NCBI GenBank assembly: GCA_045589035.1
Contig: JAZNFJ010000058.1
Location: 1 to 15,499, forward strand
Origin: Avoscillospira sp045589035
GTDB taxonomy: Bacteria; Bacillota; Clostridia; Oscillospirales; Oscillospiraceae
Length of the DNA stretch: 15,499 nucleotides
Reading direction: 5' to 3'
Shown here: piece by piece, positions 7,497-14,898 of the stretch
How positions within the stretch are numbered: position 1 is the stretch's first letter
Layout of the letters: each line of letters opens with the position of its first letter
The notes under the pieces: generated by a model
Told to the model about the DNA's origin: nothing
What the model saw: only the letters and a program-made list of their open reading frames with translations
The model's database searches: none
Translations under genes and position numbers: made by a program

Positions 7497-8825
7497 TCAG
7501 TCTTCCTTATCGCCCTTCTGACGGATGGTCAGTTTTACAGGCGTACCCATCAGTCCGAACACCGCACGAAGCTGGTTTTCCAGATACCGCTGATAGGAGA
7601 AATGGAACAGACGGGCATCGTTGCAGAACACAACAAAGTGAGGGGGTTTTACGCCCACCTGGGTCATGTAGTAGATCTTCAGACGGCGGCCCTTATCACT
7701 GGGCGGCTGCACACGGGCGGTGGCATCCTCCAGAATGTTATTGAGCATACCGGTGGTGATTCGCATGGCGCTCATAGCTGCCACTTCGTTGATCAGCTGA
7801 TAGAGCTTGTCCACTCTCTGACCGGTCAAGGCAGAAATGAACAGCACCGGCGCATAGGACATATAACTCAGATCCCGACGGATCTCATCGGTCATCTTAT
7901 CCATGGTATTGGTTTCTTTTTCGATCAGATCCCACTTATTCACCACGATGATACAGGCTTTGCCCGCTTCATGGGCAAGGCCGGCGATCTTGGTATCCTG
8001 TTCCGTGACGCCCTCGTTGGCATCCACCAGAATCAGGCACACATCTGCCCGGTCAATGGCGGAAATGGAGCGGAGGTTGGAATACTTTTCGATGGCATCG
8101 TCCACCTTGGACTTGCGGCGCATACCGGCAGTATCGATGAAGCAGTATTTGCCGTACTGGTTTTCGAAGTTGGAGTCGATGGCATCACGGGTGGTACCTG
8201 CCACATTGGACACGATGACCCGCTCCACACCCAAAATCTTATTCAGCAGGCTGGATTTGCCCACATTGGGTTTGCCAATGATGGCGACCTTGATGCGGTC
8301 TTCTTCCTCTTCCTCTTCCATGGCTTCTGGGAAATTTTCCACGCAGGCATCCAGCAGATCGCCGGTGCCGTGACCGTGGATGGCGGAAACTTCGATGGGA
8401 TCGCCCAGACCCAGGGCATAAAACTCATAGAAATCGGCATCTACACTGCCAACCTTGTCGCACTTGTTGACAGCTACGATCACCGGCTTCTTTGCCCGCT
8501 TGAGCATGGTAGCCACTTCGTTATCGGCAGCAGTCATGCCAACTTTGACATCTGTGACCATGATGATCACATCGGCAGTGGCAATGGCGATCTCTGCCTG
8601 ACGGCGCATGAACTGCAGCATTTCGTTTTCCGTGCTGGGTTCGATACCGCCGGTATCCACCAGAGTAAATTCCCGACCGTTCCACTCGCAGGTGCCGTAA
8701 AGGCGGTCACGGGTAACACCGGGAGTATCTTCCACGATGGCCATACGGCGGCCGGTCAGTTTATTAAACAACATGGATTTGCCCACATTGGGGCGGCCTA
8801 CGATGGCGACAATGGGTTTTGCCAT
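7497..8825 (-). CDS. der: Ribosome-assembly GTPase Der (EngA)
   Basis: Tandem-GTPase protein needed for maturation of the 50S ribosomal subunit. The first G domain has GRPNVGKS (10-17), DTPG (33-36), DTGG (57-60) and NKCD (120-123). The second has GKPNVGKS (184-191), DTAG (231-234) and NKWD (296-299), followed by the KH-like C-terminal domain. Length 442 is typical. The linker between the G domains carries a run of seven acidic residues near 170-176. The ATG start has a near-perfect AAGGAGGTG site, and a promoter lies at 8861-8889. It is the first gene of the der-plsY-gpsA operon. Confidence 0.98.
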   Translation of the reverse strand: MAKPIVAIVGRPNVGKSMLFNKLTGRRMAIVEDTPGVTRDRLYGTCEWNGREFTLVDTGGIEPSTENEMLQFMRRQAEIAIATADVIIMVTDVKVGMTAADNEVATMLKRAKKPVIVAVNKCDKVGSVDADFYEFYALGLGDPIEVSAIHGHGTGDLLDACVENFPEAMEEEEEEDRIKVAIIGKPNVGKSSLLNKILGVERVIVSNVAGTTRDAIDSNFENQYGKYCFIDTAGMRRKSKVDDAIEKYSNLRSISAIDRADVCLILVDANEGVTEQDTKIAGLAHEAGKACIIVVNKWDLIEKETNTMDKMTDEIRRDLSYMSYAPVLFISALTGQRVDKLYQLINEVAAMSAMRITTGMLNNILEDATARVQPPSDKGRRLKIYYMTQVGVKPPHFVVFCNDARLFHFSYQRYLENQLRAVFGLMGTPVKLTIRQKGDKED

Positions 8826-8860
8826 GCAGACACCTCCTTGTGATAGTTCTTATCTAATAG

Positions 8861-8889
8861 ATTCTACCCTATATGGAAATAAAATACAA
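8861..8889 (-). promoter_or_regulatory. Sigma-A type promoter of der-plsY-gpsA
   Basis: TTGTAT (8889 down to 8884), 17-base spacer, TAGAAT (8866 down to 8861), pointing to der and lying just after the rpmF terminator. The predicted leader is about 29 bases. Confidence 0.7.
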
Positions 8890-8900
8890 GAATAATTTGA

Positions 8901-8934
8901 CAAAAAGAAAAGAAGAGAGCAGAATGCCCTCTTC
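8901..8934 (-). terminator. Intrinsic terminator of yceD-rpmF
   Basis: On the minus strand GAAGAGGGC pairs with GCTCTCTTC (nine pairs, one G-U) around a five-base loop, followed by TTTTCTTTTT. It lies 18 bases after the rpmF stop. Confidence 0.88.
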
Positions 8935-8952
8935 TCACTTTCGTATCGCAAA

Positions 8953-9138
8953 TTACTCTGCCTCAACTGCTTTGACCTCACGGCCGTTGTAAGTGCCGCA
9001 AGCCTTGCAGGCTCTGTGGGGCAGACGGGGCTCACCGCACTTGGGGCAAGCGACGACACCGGGGATCGCCAGCTTCCAGTGGGAGTTGCGTCTCTTATCT
9101 CTTCTTGCCTTGGAAACTTTTCTCTTGGGAACTGCCAT
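8953..9138 (-). CDS. rpmF: 50S ribosomal protein L32 (zinc-ribbon form)
   Basis: Large-subunit ribosomal protein of 61 residues. It begins with the family's MAVPKRKVSKARRDKRR and has a zinc ribbon with CPKC (C31, C34) and CKAC (C44, C47), so it is the zinc-binding form. The ATG has an AAGGAGGTG site 8 bases upstream. It follows yceD by 43 bases, the common yceD-rpmF arrangement of bacteria, and a terminator follows. Confidence 0.97.
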   Translation of the reverse strand: MAVPKRKVSKARRDKRRNSHWKLAIPGVVACPKCGEPRLPHRACKACGTYNGREVKAVEAE

Positions 9139-9181
9139 TTGGGGTACACCTCCTTGGTTGAAATGCCGCAGGGCATATTGT

Positions 9182-9682
9182 CTATTTGTTCAGTAACTGC
9201 TGAAGCACTGCCAGTCTGTCATCAATCTCCGGCTTACAATCGCAGGGACCGTTGTTCAGATCGGCACCGCATCGGGGGCACAGCCCCTGGCAGTCTTCGC
9301 TGCAAAGCAGCTTGCTGTCCATATTCAGGACAACCGCAGTGGTCAGAATGTCATCCAGGTTGGCTTGATTGCCTTCCAGTTCGAAGGTCCAGGGATCGTC
9401 ATAATCCTCGTTCTCCAGCTTGCTGACCAGCACAGCCTCCAGCGAAATGGAAAAGTCCCGTTCAAAGGGCTTGGCACAGCGGTCACATTCCCCCTTCAGA
9501 CGCGTCGTGAGTTCGCCTGTTAAGATCAGAACACCGGCTGTATTGCGTACCTGACCGACCGCATGAACAGGGTCGGGCATGGGACGGCTCATACCAAATT
9601 CCATCTGGCTCAAATCAAGGCTCGTTTCAAAAGGGATCACACCGCCGGGGCTGTCCATAATTTTAGAAAGTCCTAACAGCAT
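9182..9682 (-). CDS. yceD: YceD/YlbN family protein (DUF177)
   Basis: DUF177 protein of 166 residues, linked in bacteria and plants to large-subunit ribosome (23S rRNA) accumulation and almost always encoded before rpmF, as here. Visible cysteine motifs are CDRCAKPF in the middle and, near the C terminus, CSEDCQGLCPRCG followed by CDC, which suggests metal binding. I chose the ATG at 9682 (MLLGLSKI...). It has GGAGGGG at good spacing, whereas the ATG at 9706 in the same frame has no ribosome binding site and lies at the predicted transcription start. Biochemical function is not firmly known. Confidence 0.9.
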   Translation of the reverse strand: MLLGLSKIMDSPGGVIPFETSLDLSQMEFGMSRPMPDPVHAVGQVRNTAGVLILTGELTTRLKGECDRCAKPFERDFSISLEAVLVSKLENEDYDDPWTFELEGNQANLDDILTTAVVLNMDSKLLCSEDCQGLCPRCGADLNNGPCDCKPEIDDRLAVLQQLLNK

Positions 9683-9711
9683 AGTTTCCCCTCCATAGTC
9701 GTGCATTTGAT

Positions 9712-9740
9712 ATTATATAAGAAGGAACCCCGGATGTCAA
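9712..9740 (-). promoter_or_regulatory. Consensus promoter of yceD-rpmF
   Basis: A perfect sigma-A type promoter: TTGACA (9740 down to 9735), 17-base spacer, TATAAT (9717 down to 9712). Transcription should start near 9705, about 23 bases before the chosen yceD start. Confidence 0.92.
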
Positions 9741-9796
9741 ATACTTTTTCCACAAAATTCTGTAATTTTTCGCATACTCCTCCAAGGGGCTGACTA

Positions 9797-9825
9797 TTGT
9801 CATTTCCTCCCGGATACTATATAAT
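9797..9825 (+). promoter_or_regulatory. Sigma-A type promoter of the RluA-family gene
   Basis: TTGTCA (9797-9802), 17-base spacer, TATAAT (9820-9825), five of six and six of six matches to consensus. Predicted start near 9832, a leader of about 29 bases. Divergent from the yceD promoter. Confidence 0.88.
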
Positions 9826-9860
9826 AAACGGCAGATAAAAGCAAGACAAAGGAGTCTGCC

Positions 9861-10814
9861 ATGAAGGAATTTACTGTGGGAAAGAATGATGCCGGTCAGC
9901 GGCTGGATCGCTTTGTGTCCAAGACCGTTCCCCTGCTGCCCGCTTCCCTGCTGCAAAAATATATCCGCCTGAAGCGAATCAAGGTCAATGGCAAGGGTTC
10001 TGTCCGTGATGCCAGGCTGCAGGCAGGCGATGTGCTGCAAATGTACATCAACGATGAATTCTTCGATACACCCAGAGAAGAGAATGCCTATCTGACCGTT
10101 TCCACACCGAAAATTCACATCGTCTACGAGGACGAAAACATCCTGCTGGCTGACAAAAAACCGGGACAGGCTGTCCATCCCCACGACGGTGCGGAATACG
10201 GAAAGACCCTGATCGATCACATTCAGGCCTATCTCTATGCCAAGGGTGAATGGAAGCCCCGGCAGGAAAACAGCTTCGCTCCTGCCCTGTGCAACCGTAT
10301 TGACCGCAATACCGGCGGAATTGTCATTGCCGCCAAAAATGCGGAATCCCTACGGATTCTCAACCAGAAGATCAAAGACCGGGAACTGGACAAGCGGTAT
10401 CTGTGCATTGTCCACGGTACACCCAAGCCCAGAGAAGGCACTTTGAAGGGCTATTTGTTCAAAGATGCCGTGAAAAACCGGGTCTATGTTTCCGAAAAGA
10501 GTCAGCCCGGTGCCAAGACCTGCGCCACCAACTACCGGACTTTGCAGACCAAAGACGGCCTGAGTTTGGTAGAGTGCCAGCTGATCACCGGCCGCACCCA
10601 CCAGATCCGCGCTCAGATGGCTCACGCCGGACATCCCCTGCTGGGTGACGGCAAATACGGTAAGCTGGACAAGCGGTATGACCGGAAATATCAGGCTTTA
10701 TACTCCTATAAATTGCTTTTTGATTTCCAAACTGACGGCGGCATTCTCCAGTATCTCCACGGGAGAGAATTTCAGGTGGAAGATGTGGATTTTGTCCGGG
10801 AGTATTTTGGGTAA
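9861..10814 (+). CDS. RluA-family pseudouridine synthase (RluC/RluD-like)
   Basis: Converts specific uridines to pseudouridine, probably in 23S rRNA. An N-terminal S4 RNA-binding domain spans about residues 11-65. The catalytic domain has CNRIDRNTGGIVIAAKN at 144-160, with D148 as the expected catalytic aspartate, and the conserved GRTHQIR at 244-250. Length 317 fits RluC/RluD-type enzymes. The motif reads RIDRNTGG where many relatives have RLDxxTSG, a variant that I recall from other Firmicutes members. Target position cannot be told from sequence, so no gene symbol is given. The ATG has AAAGGAG with good spacing. No clear terminator separates it from potA, but potA has its own promoter. Confidence 0.93.
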   Translation: MKEFTVGKNDAGQRLDRFVSKTVPLLPASLLQKYIRLKRIKVNGKGSVRDARLQAGDVLQMYINDEFFDTPREENAYLTVSTPKIHIVYEDENILLADKKPGQAVHPHDGAEYGKTLIDHIQAYLYAKGEWKPRQENSFAPALCNRIDRNTGGIVIAAKNAESLRILNQKIKDRELDKRYLCIVHGTPKPREGTLKGYLFKDAVKNRVYVSEKSQPGAKTCATNYRTLQTKDGLSLVECQLITGRTHQIRAQMAHAGHPLLGDGKYGKLDKRYDRKYQALYSYKLLFDFQTDGGILQYLHGREFQVEDVDFVREYFG

Positions 10815-10843
10815 AATATTTAGCGAAATAAATCGTCAAACCA

Positions 10844-10872
10844 TTGACATTCCCGACTGCAACATATATATT
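10844..10872 (+). promoter_or_regulatory. Sigma-A type promoter of potABCD
   Basis: TTGACA (10844-10849), 17-base spacer, TATATT (10867-10872). The start should be near 10879, giving a leader of about 54 bases that begins with the inverted repeat at 10882-10905. Confidence 0.75.
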
Positions 10873-10881
10873 GGATGTAAT

Positions 10882-10905
10882 ATGCCGAACTGTGTCGTTG
10901 GGCAT
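10882..10905 (+). promoter_or_regulatory. Inverted repeat / stem-loop at the 5' end of the potABCD leader
   Basis: ATGCCGAAC and GTTGGGCAT form eight pairs out of nine around the loop TGTGTC. It starts about 3 bases after the predicted transcription start. It could be a repressor operator or an RNA hairpin that stabilises or regulates the message; the sequence alone does not decide. Confidence 0.5.
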
Positions 10906-10932
10906 GACCACTAGAGAAATGGGGGAGGATAC

Positions 10933-12051
10933 ATGGCAAAAGAGTTGATTCGTTTGACGAATCTGACCATGGCTTTTGACGGGGACAAGATCCTCGACAA
11001 TATCAACCTTTATATCAACGACCACGAGTTTCTCACATTGCTGGGCCCCAGTGGCTGCGGTAAAACCACCACCCTGCGTATCATTGGCGGTTTTCTGACA
11101 CCCACCTCCGGCGATGTGTTATTTGACGGCCAGCGCATCAATGATGTGCCGGCCTATAAACGCCAGATCAACACCGTGTTCCAGCGGTACGCCCTGTTCC
11201 CCCATCTGGATGTGTATGACAACATCGCATTCGGTCTGCGGATCGCAAAACTACCGGAACTGGAGATCGACCGCCGGGTGGAAGAGATGCTGGACATCGT
11301 CAGCCTCCGCGGCTTTGAAAACAGAAAAGTCCACCAGCTTTCCGGCGGTCAGCAGCAGCGTGTTGCCATCGCCAGAGCCTTGGTCAACAAGCCCAAGGTG
11401 CTGCTTCTGGACGAACCTCTGGGCGCATTGGATCTTCGTCTGCGGAAGGATATGCAGAACGAACTCAAGCGCATCCAGCAGGAAACCAACATCACCTTTA
11501 TCTATGTCACCCACGATCAGGAAGAAGCCCTCTCCATGTCCGACACCGTCGTCGTCATGGATAAGGGTCACATCCAGCAGATCGGCCGTCCCGAAGATAT
11601 TTACAACGAGCCGAAAAATGCGTTTGTGGCGGACTTTATCGGCGAAAGTAACATCCTTGTCGGCATCATGATTGAGGACTACTGCGTGGAGTTCTTCGGT
11701 CGGAAGTTCAAGTGTCTGGACAAGGGTTTCGATGCCAGAGAACCGGTTGATGTGGTCATCCGTCCCGAAGACATCGACTTCGTGGAAGCAAAGGATGCCC
11801 ACCTGTTCGGCACCGTTACCAGCGTGACCTTCAAGGGCATGCAGTATGATATCATCGTGGATTTCAAGGGTTTCAAGTGGCTCATTCAGACCACCGACCA
11901 TCAGCCTGTGGGCAAGCGGGTCGGCATCCGTCTGAACCCCGAGGATATCCATGTTATGAAAAAGAGCGAGTACTCCGGTCTGTTCGGCGACTACAGTTCC
12001 TACAGCGCCGAATATGACGAAATTGCGGAGGATGCGGAAGATGAAGAGTAA
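10933..12051 (+). CDS. potA: Spermidine/putrescine ABC transporter ATPase PotA
   Basis: ATP-hydrolysing subunit of a polyamine importer, acting as a dimer on the cytoplasmic face of PotB/PotC. Motifs in order: Walker A GPSGCGKTT (38-46), Q-loop VFQRYALFP (82-90), signature LSGGQQQR (136-143), Walker B VLLLDEP (156-162) and switch histidine H194 in VTHDQEEA. The C-terminal third is a TOBE-type regulatory domain, ending in an acidic tail. Length 372 fits PotA. The ATG has GGGGGAGG upstream. The assignment to polyamines rests on the potABCD order and on PotD. Confidence 0.94.
   Translation: MAKELIRLTNLTMAFDGDKILDNINLYINDHEFLTLLGPSGCGKTTTLRIIGGFLTPTSGDVLFDGQRINDVPAYKRQINTVFQRYALFPHLDVYDNIAFGLRIAKLPELEIDRRVEEMLDIVSLRGFENRKVHQLSGGQQQRVAIARALVNKPKVLLLDEPLGALDLRLRKDMQNELKRIQQETNITFIYVTHDQEEALSMSDTVVVMDKGHIQQIGRPEDIYNEPKNAFVADFIGESNILVGIMIEDYCVEFFGRKFKCLDKGFDAREPVDVVIRPEDIDFVEAKDAHLFGTVTSVTFKGMQYDIIVDFKGFKWLIQTTDHQPVGKRVGIRLNPEDIHVMKKSEYSGLFGDYSSYSAEYDEIAEDAEDEE
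12027..12031 (+). promoter_or_regulatory. Ribosome binding site that decides the potB start
   Basis: GGAGG inside the 3' end of potA, 9 bases before the ATG at 12041. The upstream in-frame ATGs (12014, 12032) lack a site at useful spacing, so 12041 is preferred. Confidence 0.65.
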
Positions 12052-12856
12052 GCGGCTGCTGGTGCCCTATGTGGCATGGATGACGGTCTTTACCCTCATC
12101 CCTCTGGGTGTAGTGGTTTACTATGCCTTCACCGACTCCATCACCGGTCAGTTCACCTTGATGAACCTCAGTTCTCTGGGCAATTACCTGCCCATTTTCC
12201 TGCGGTCCATCTTTCTGGCGCTGGCTTCTGCCGTAATTTGTCTGGTCCTCGGCTACCCTGTGGCTTATACCATCGCCCAAGCAAAGCCCAGCAATCAGCG
12301 GTTACTTTCCATGCTGATCATGCTGCCCATGTGTATGAGCTTTCTGCTGCGTACCCTTGCATGGGTCGCCATGCTGGAAGACACCGGCATCATCAACTCT
12401 CTGGTAACTGCTATCGGTCTGAAGCCCCTGCCCCTCATCCGCAACAACGGTGCTGTCATTCTGGGTATGGTCTACAACTACCTGCCCTATATGATCACTC
12501 CCTTGTACACGGTCATGATGAAAATCGATCACCGGCTGGTGGAGGCTGCCCAGGATCTGGGCTGTGACCACGGTCAGGTCTTTACAAGAGTGACCCTTCC
12601 CCTGTCCGTGCCCGGTATCATTTCCGGTATCACCATGGTGTTCGTCCCTGCCGTTTCCACCTTCTATATCTCTCAGAAGCTGGGCAGCACCGGTACCACC
12701 ATGATCGGTGATGTCATCGAAAGCCAGTTCAAAACTGCATACAACCCCAATCTGGGTGCGGCATTGAGCCTTGTTATGATGATTATGATCTTCGTCTGCA
12801 TCGGCTTTATGAACCGCTTTACCGACGAGGAAGAGGAAGGGGTGATGACACCGTGA
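12041..12856 (+). CDS. potB: Spermidine/putrescine ABC transporter permease PotB
   Basis: Integral membrane permease subunit, 271 residues from the chosen ATG at 12041 (MKSKRLLVPYVAW). About six hydrophobic segments are visible, the first near residues 6-29. The binding-protein-dependent transport motif that contacts the ATPase is EAAQDLGCDHGQVFTRVTLP, starting at about 168. The start overlaps the last codons of potA by 11 bases, implying translational coupling. A longer version from 12014 would add an unlikely basic extension. It pairs with PotC to form the channel. Confidence 0.93.
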   Translation: MKSKRLLVPYVAWMTVFTLIPLGVVVYYAFTDSITGQFTLMNLSSLGNYLPIFLRSIFLALASAVICLVLGYPVAYTIAQAKPSNQRLLSMLIMLPMCMSFLLRTLAWVAMLEDTGIINSLVTAIGLKPLPLIRNNGAVILGMVYNYLPYMITPLYTVMMKIDHRLVEAAQDLGCDHGQVFTRVTLPLSVPGIISGITMVFVPAVSTFYISQKLGSTGTTMIGDVIESQFKTAYNPNLGAALSLVMMIMIFVCIGFMNRFTDEEEEGVMTP

Positions 12857-13668
12857 GAAAGTTCAACCGTGTGTTCACCGTTCTGGTGTTTCTCTTCCTG
12901 TATATCCCTATGATCGTTCTGGCGGTAGCCTCCTTCAACACCGGCAAGGATATCGCCGTGTTTGAAGGTTTTACCTTCCGTCAGTACGGAGAGCTGTTCA
13001 AAGACAAAGCCTTACTGTCCCTGCTGGGCAATTCCATTGTCATTGCGGTCATTTCCAGTCTGGTTGCCACCATTCTGGGCACAGCTGCTGCTGTTGGTCT
13101 GCACAATGCCAAAGGCCGGCTGCGCAATGCCGTTATGATGCTGACCAATATCCCCATGACCAATCCGGATATTGTCACCGGTGTTTCTCTGGCACTGCTG
13201 TTTGCCTTTGCCGGTACCATTCTGAAGCAGCGGGATATTCTGGGCTTCGGCACATTGCTGATCGCCCACATCACATTCAATCTTCCCTATGTGATTCTGT
13301 CCGTCCTGCCCAAGCTGGCGCAGATGGACCCAGATCTGGAGGATGCGGCATTGGATCTGGGCTGCACCCCCGTGAAGGCCTTTTTCAAGGTCATTATTCA
13401 CGACATTATGCCCGGTGTGATCTCCGGCTTTATGATGGCTTTCACCATGAGTCTGGACGATTTCGTCATCAGCTATTTCGTCACCGGTTCCAGCTTCATT
13501 ACCCTGCCGGTGGAGATCTACAACTACACCAAAAAGCCCATCCACCCCAAGATTTACGCTCTGTTCACTCTGATGTTCCTTGCCATTCTGGTCATCATGG
13601 TGGTCATGAACCTGCTGCAGGCCAGAGATGACGGCCGCAAGATCAGAAAGCGGGGTGCCAGAGCATGA
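12853..13668 (+). CDS. potC: Spermidine/putrescine ABC transporter permease PotC
   Basis: Second permease subunit, 271 residues with about six membrane segments. It starts at GTG 12853 in a GTGA overlap with the potB stop, preceded by GGAAGGGG, so coupled translation is expected. The ATPase-contact motif EDAALDLGCTPVKAFFKVI lies in the second half, and DDFVISYFVTG follows, typical of PotC. Its stop overlaps the potD start by four bases (ATGA). The C terminus is strongly basic. Confidence 0.93.
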   Translation: MRKFNRVFTVLVFLFLYIPMIVLAVASFNTGKDIAVFEGFTFRQYGELFKDKALLSLLGNSIVIAVISSLVATILGTAAAVGLHNAKGRLRNAVMMLTNIPMTNPDIVTGVSLALLFAFAGTILKQRDILGFGTLLIAHITFNLPYVILSVLPKLAQMDPDLEDAALDLGCTPVKAFFKVIIHDIMPGVISGFMMAFTMSLDDFVISYFVTGSSFITLPVEIYNYTKKPIHPKIYALFTLMFLAILVIMVVMNLLQARDDGRKIRKRGARA

Positions 13669-14861
13669 AAAAGCTTCTGATTTTACTCCTGACCTTGGCG
13701 CTGCTCCTGCCCTGCCTCTGCGTTCCTGCCGCTGCAGCAGCCAATGAGATCACCGTCTACAACTGGGGCCAGAACATCGCCGACGGCTCCGACGGGTATA
13801 TCGATGTCATTGCGGAATTTGAAGCCGCAACCGGCATTAAGGTCAACTATCTGACCTACGAAAGCAACGAAAGCATGTACACCAAGCTGAAAACCGGCGG
13901 CTCCAGCTACGATGTCATCATTCCCTCCGACTATATGATCGGACGGCTTATCAACGAGGACATGCTGGAAGAGCTGAATTTTGACAACATCCCTAACTAT
14001 CAGCTGGTGGATGAACATTGCAAAAATCAGCCCTACGATCCGGAAAACCGTTACTCTGTGCCCTACACCTTGGGCACCGTCGGTCTGATCTACAACACCA
14101 AGTTTGTTGACCCGGACGATGTGGGCAGTTGGGATCTGCTCTGGAACAGCAAATATGCCGGCAAGATTCTCATGTTCAACAACTGCCGCGATGCTTTTGC
14201 CATTGCAGAAGCCATGCTGGGCTACAGTCTGAACACAGAAGATCAGACGGAGCTGCGTAACTGCGCCGAACTGCTGACTCAGCAGAAACCTTTGGTGCAG
14301 GAATATGTCATGGATCAGATCTATGCCAAGATGACCCGCGAAGAGGCATGGATCGCCCCCTACTATGCAGGTGATTTCCTGTATATGGTGGAAGAAAATC
14401 CGGATCTGGCTTTCTACTATCCGGAAGAAGGTTTCAACTCCTTTATTGACGCTGCCTGTATTCCCAAGGGCTGCACCAACAAGGAAGGTGCCGAAGCTTT
14501 CATCAACTTCCTCTGCGAGCCGGAAATCTGCGGCGGCAATATGGACTATATCTGCTACACCGCGCCCATCTCTGCTGCCAAGGAATTCATGGATCCGGAA
14601 CTGGCTGCCAGCGAAGTGGCATACCCCTCTGCGGAAATCCTCGCCAACAGCGAAAGCTTTAAGGCGCTTTCCACAGAAGCCACCCAGTTTATGGATAGCC
14701 TGTGGCTTTCCGTCAAGACCTCCGGCAATGAGATCACCGGTTATCTGATTGCAGCAGCCATTCTGGTGGCCTGTGCGATTTTCCTCACCACATTCGTCAA
14801 GCTGCGCCGCCGTCGCCGTCTGGCCCGCCGGGGTATCAGCCGAAGAATGACAGAAGAATAA
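13665..14861 (+). CDS. potD: Polyamine-binding protein PotD with C-terminal membrane anchor
   Basis: Extracellular substrate-binding protein of the PotABC importer, 398 residues. Residues 1-25 form a signal peptide ending in an Ala run; its cysteines (C17, C19) are not in a valid lipobox because the residue before each is Pro or Leu. The mature part begins NEITVYNWGQNI, equivalent to the YNWxE start of PotD proteins. It contains GGSSYDVIIPSDYMI and FIDAACIPKG, with D262 at the place of E. coli D257 and F260 at that of W255. Unusually, a hydrophobic segment at 359-378 is followed by an Arg-rich tail (379-398), which looks like a C-terminal transmembrane anchor with the tail inside. Exact ligand (spermidine, putrescine or another) is not certain. 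Confidence 0.9.
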   Translation: MKKLLILLLTLALLLPCLCVPAAAAANEITVYNWGQNIADGSDGYIDVIAEFEAATGIKVNYLTYESNESMYTKLKTGGSSYDVIIPSDYMIGRLINEDMLEELNFDNIPNYQLVDEHCKNQPYDPENRYSVPYTLGTVGLIYNTKFVDPDDVGSWDLLWNSKYAGKILMFNNCRDAFAIAEAMLGYSLNTEDQTELRNCAELLTQQKPLVQEYVMDQIYAKMTREEAWIAPYYAGDFLYMVEENPDLAFYYPEEGFNSFIDAACIPKGCTNKEGAEAFINFLCEPEICGGNMDYICYTAPISAAKEFMDPELAASEVAYPSAEILANSESFKALSTEATQFMDSLWLSVKTSGNEITGYLIAAAILVACAIFLTTFVKLRRRRRLARRGISRRMTEE

Positions 14862-14898
14862 GAAAAACCGTCCTTTCGGACGGTTTTTCTTATTCTTC
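14853..14898. terminator. Bidirectional terminator shared by potD and the convergent ATPase gene
   Basis: A perfect inverted repeat with 21-base arms (14853-14873 and 14878-14898) around a TTTC loop. The core is CCGTCC/GGACGG flanked by A5 and T5 runs, so it gives a GC stem plus T tract in both directions. The TAA stops of both genes, and the Glu-Glu codons before them, lie inside the arms. Confidence 0.93.

Noticed and set aside
7602..8843. A 413-codon open frame antisense to der
   Set aside because: It lies entirely opposite a well-supported GTPase gene, its product has no recognisable domain, and the His/Gly/Ile-rich composition is typical of the reverse complement of this codon usage.
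8850..9176. A longer minus-strand frame across rpmF
   Set aside because: It overlaps rpmF out of frame and crosses the rpmF terminator.
9663..10220. A minus-strand open frame overlapping the rluA-family promoter and gene start
   Set aside because: It covers two strong divergent promoters and the start of a clear pseudouridine synthase, and has no family features.
10815..10843. Possible terminator after the RluA-family gene
   Set aside because: The A/T-rich stretch gives only a weak ATTT/AAAT hairpin without a GC stem, so I do not call it.
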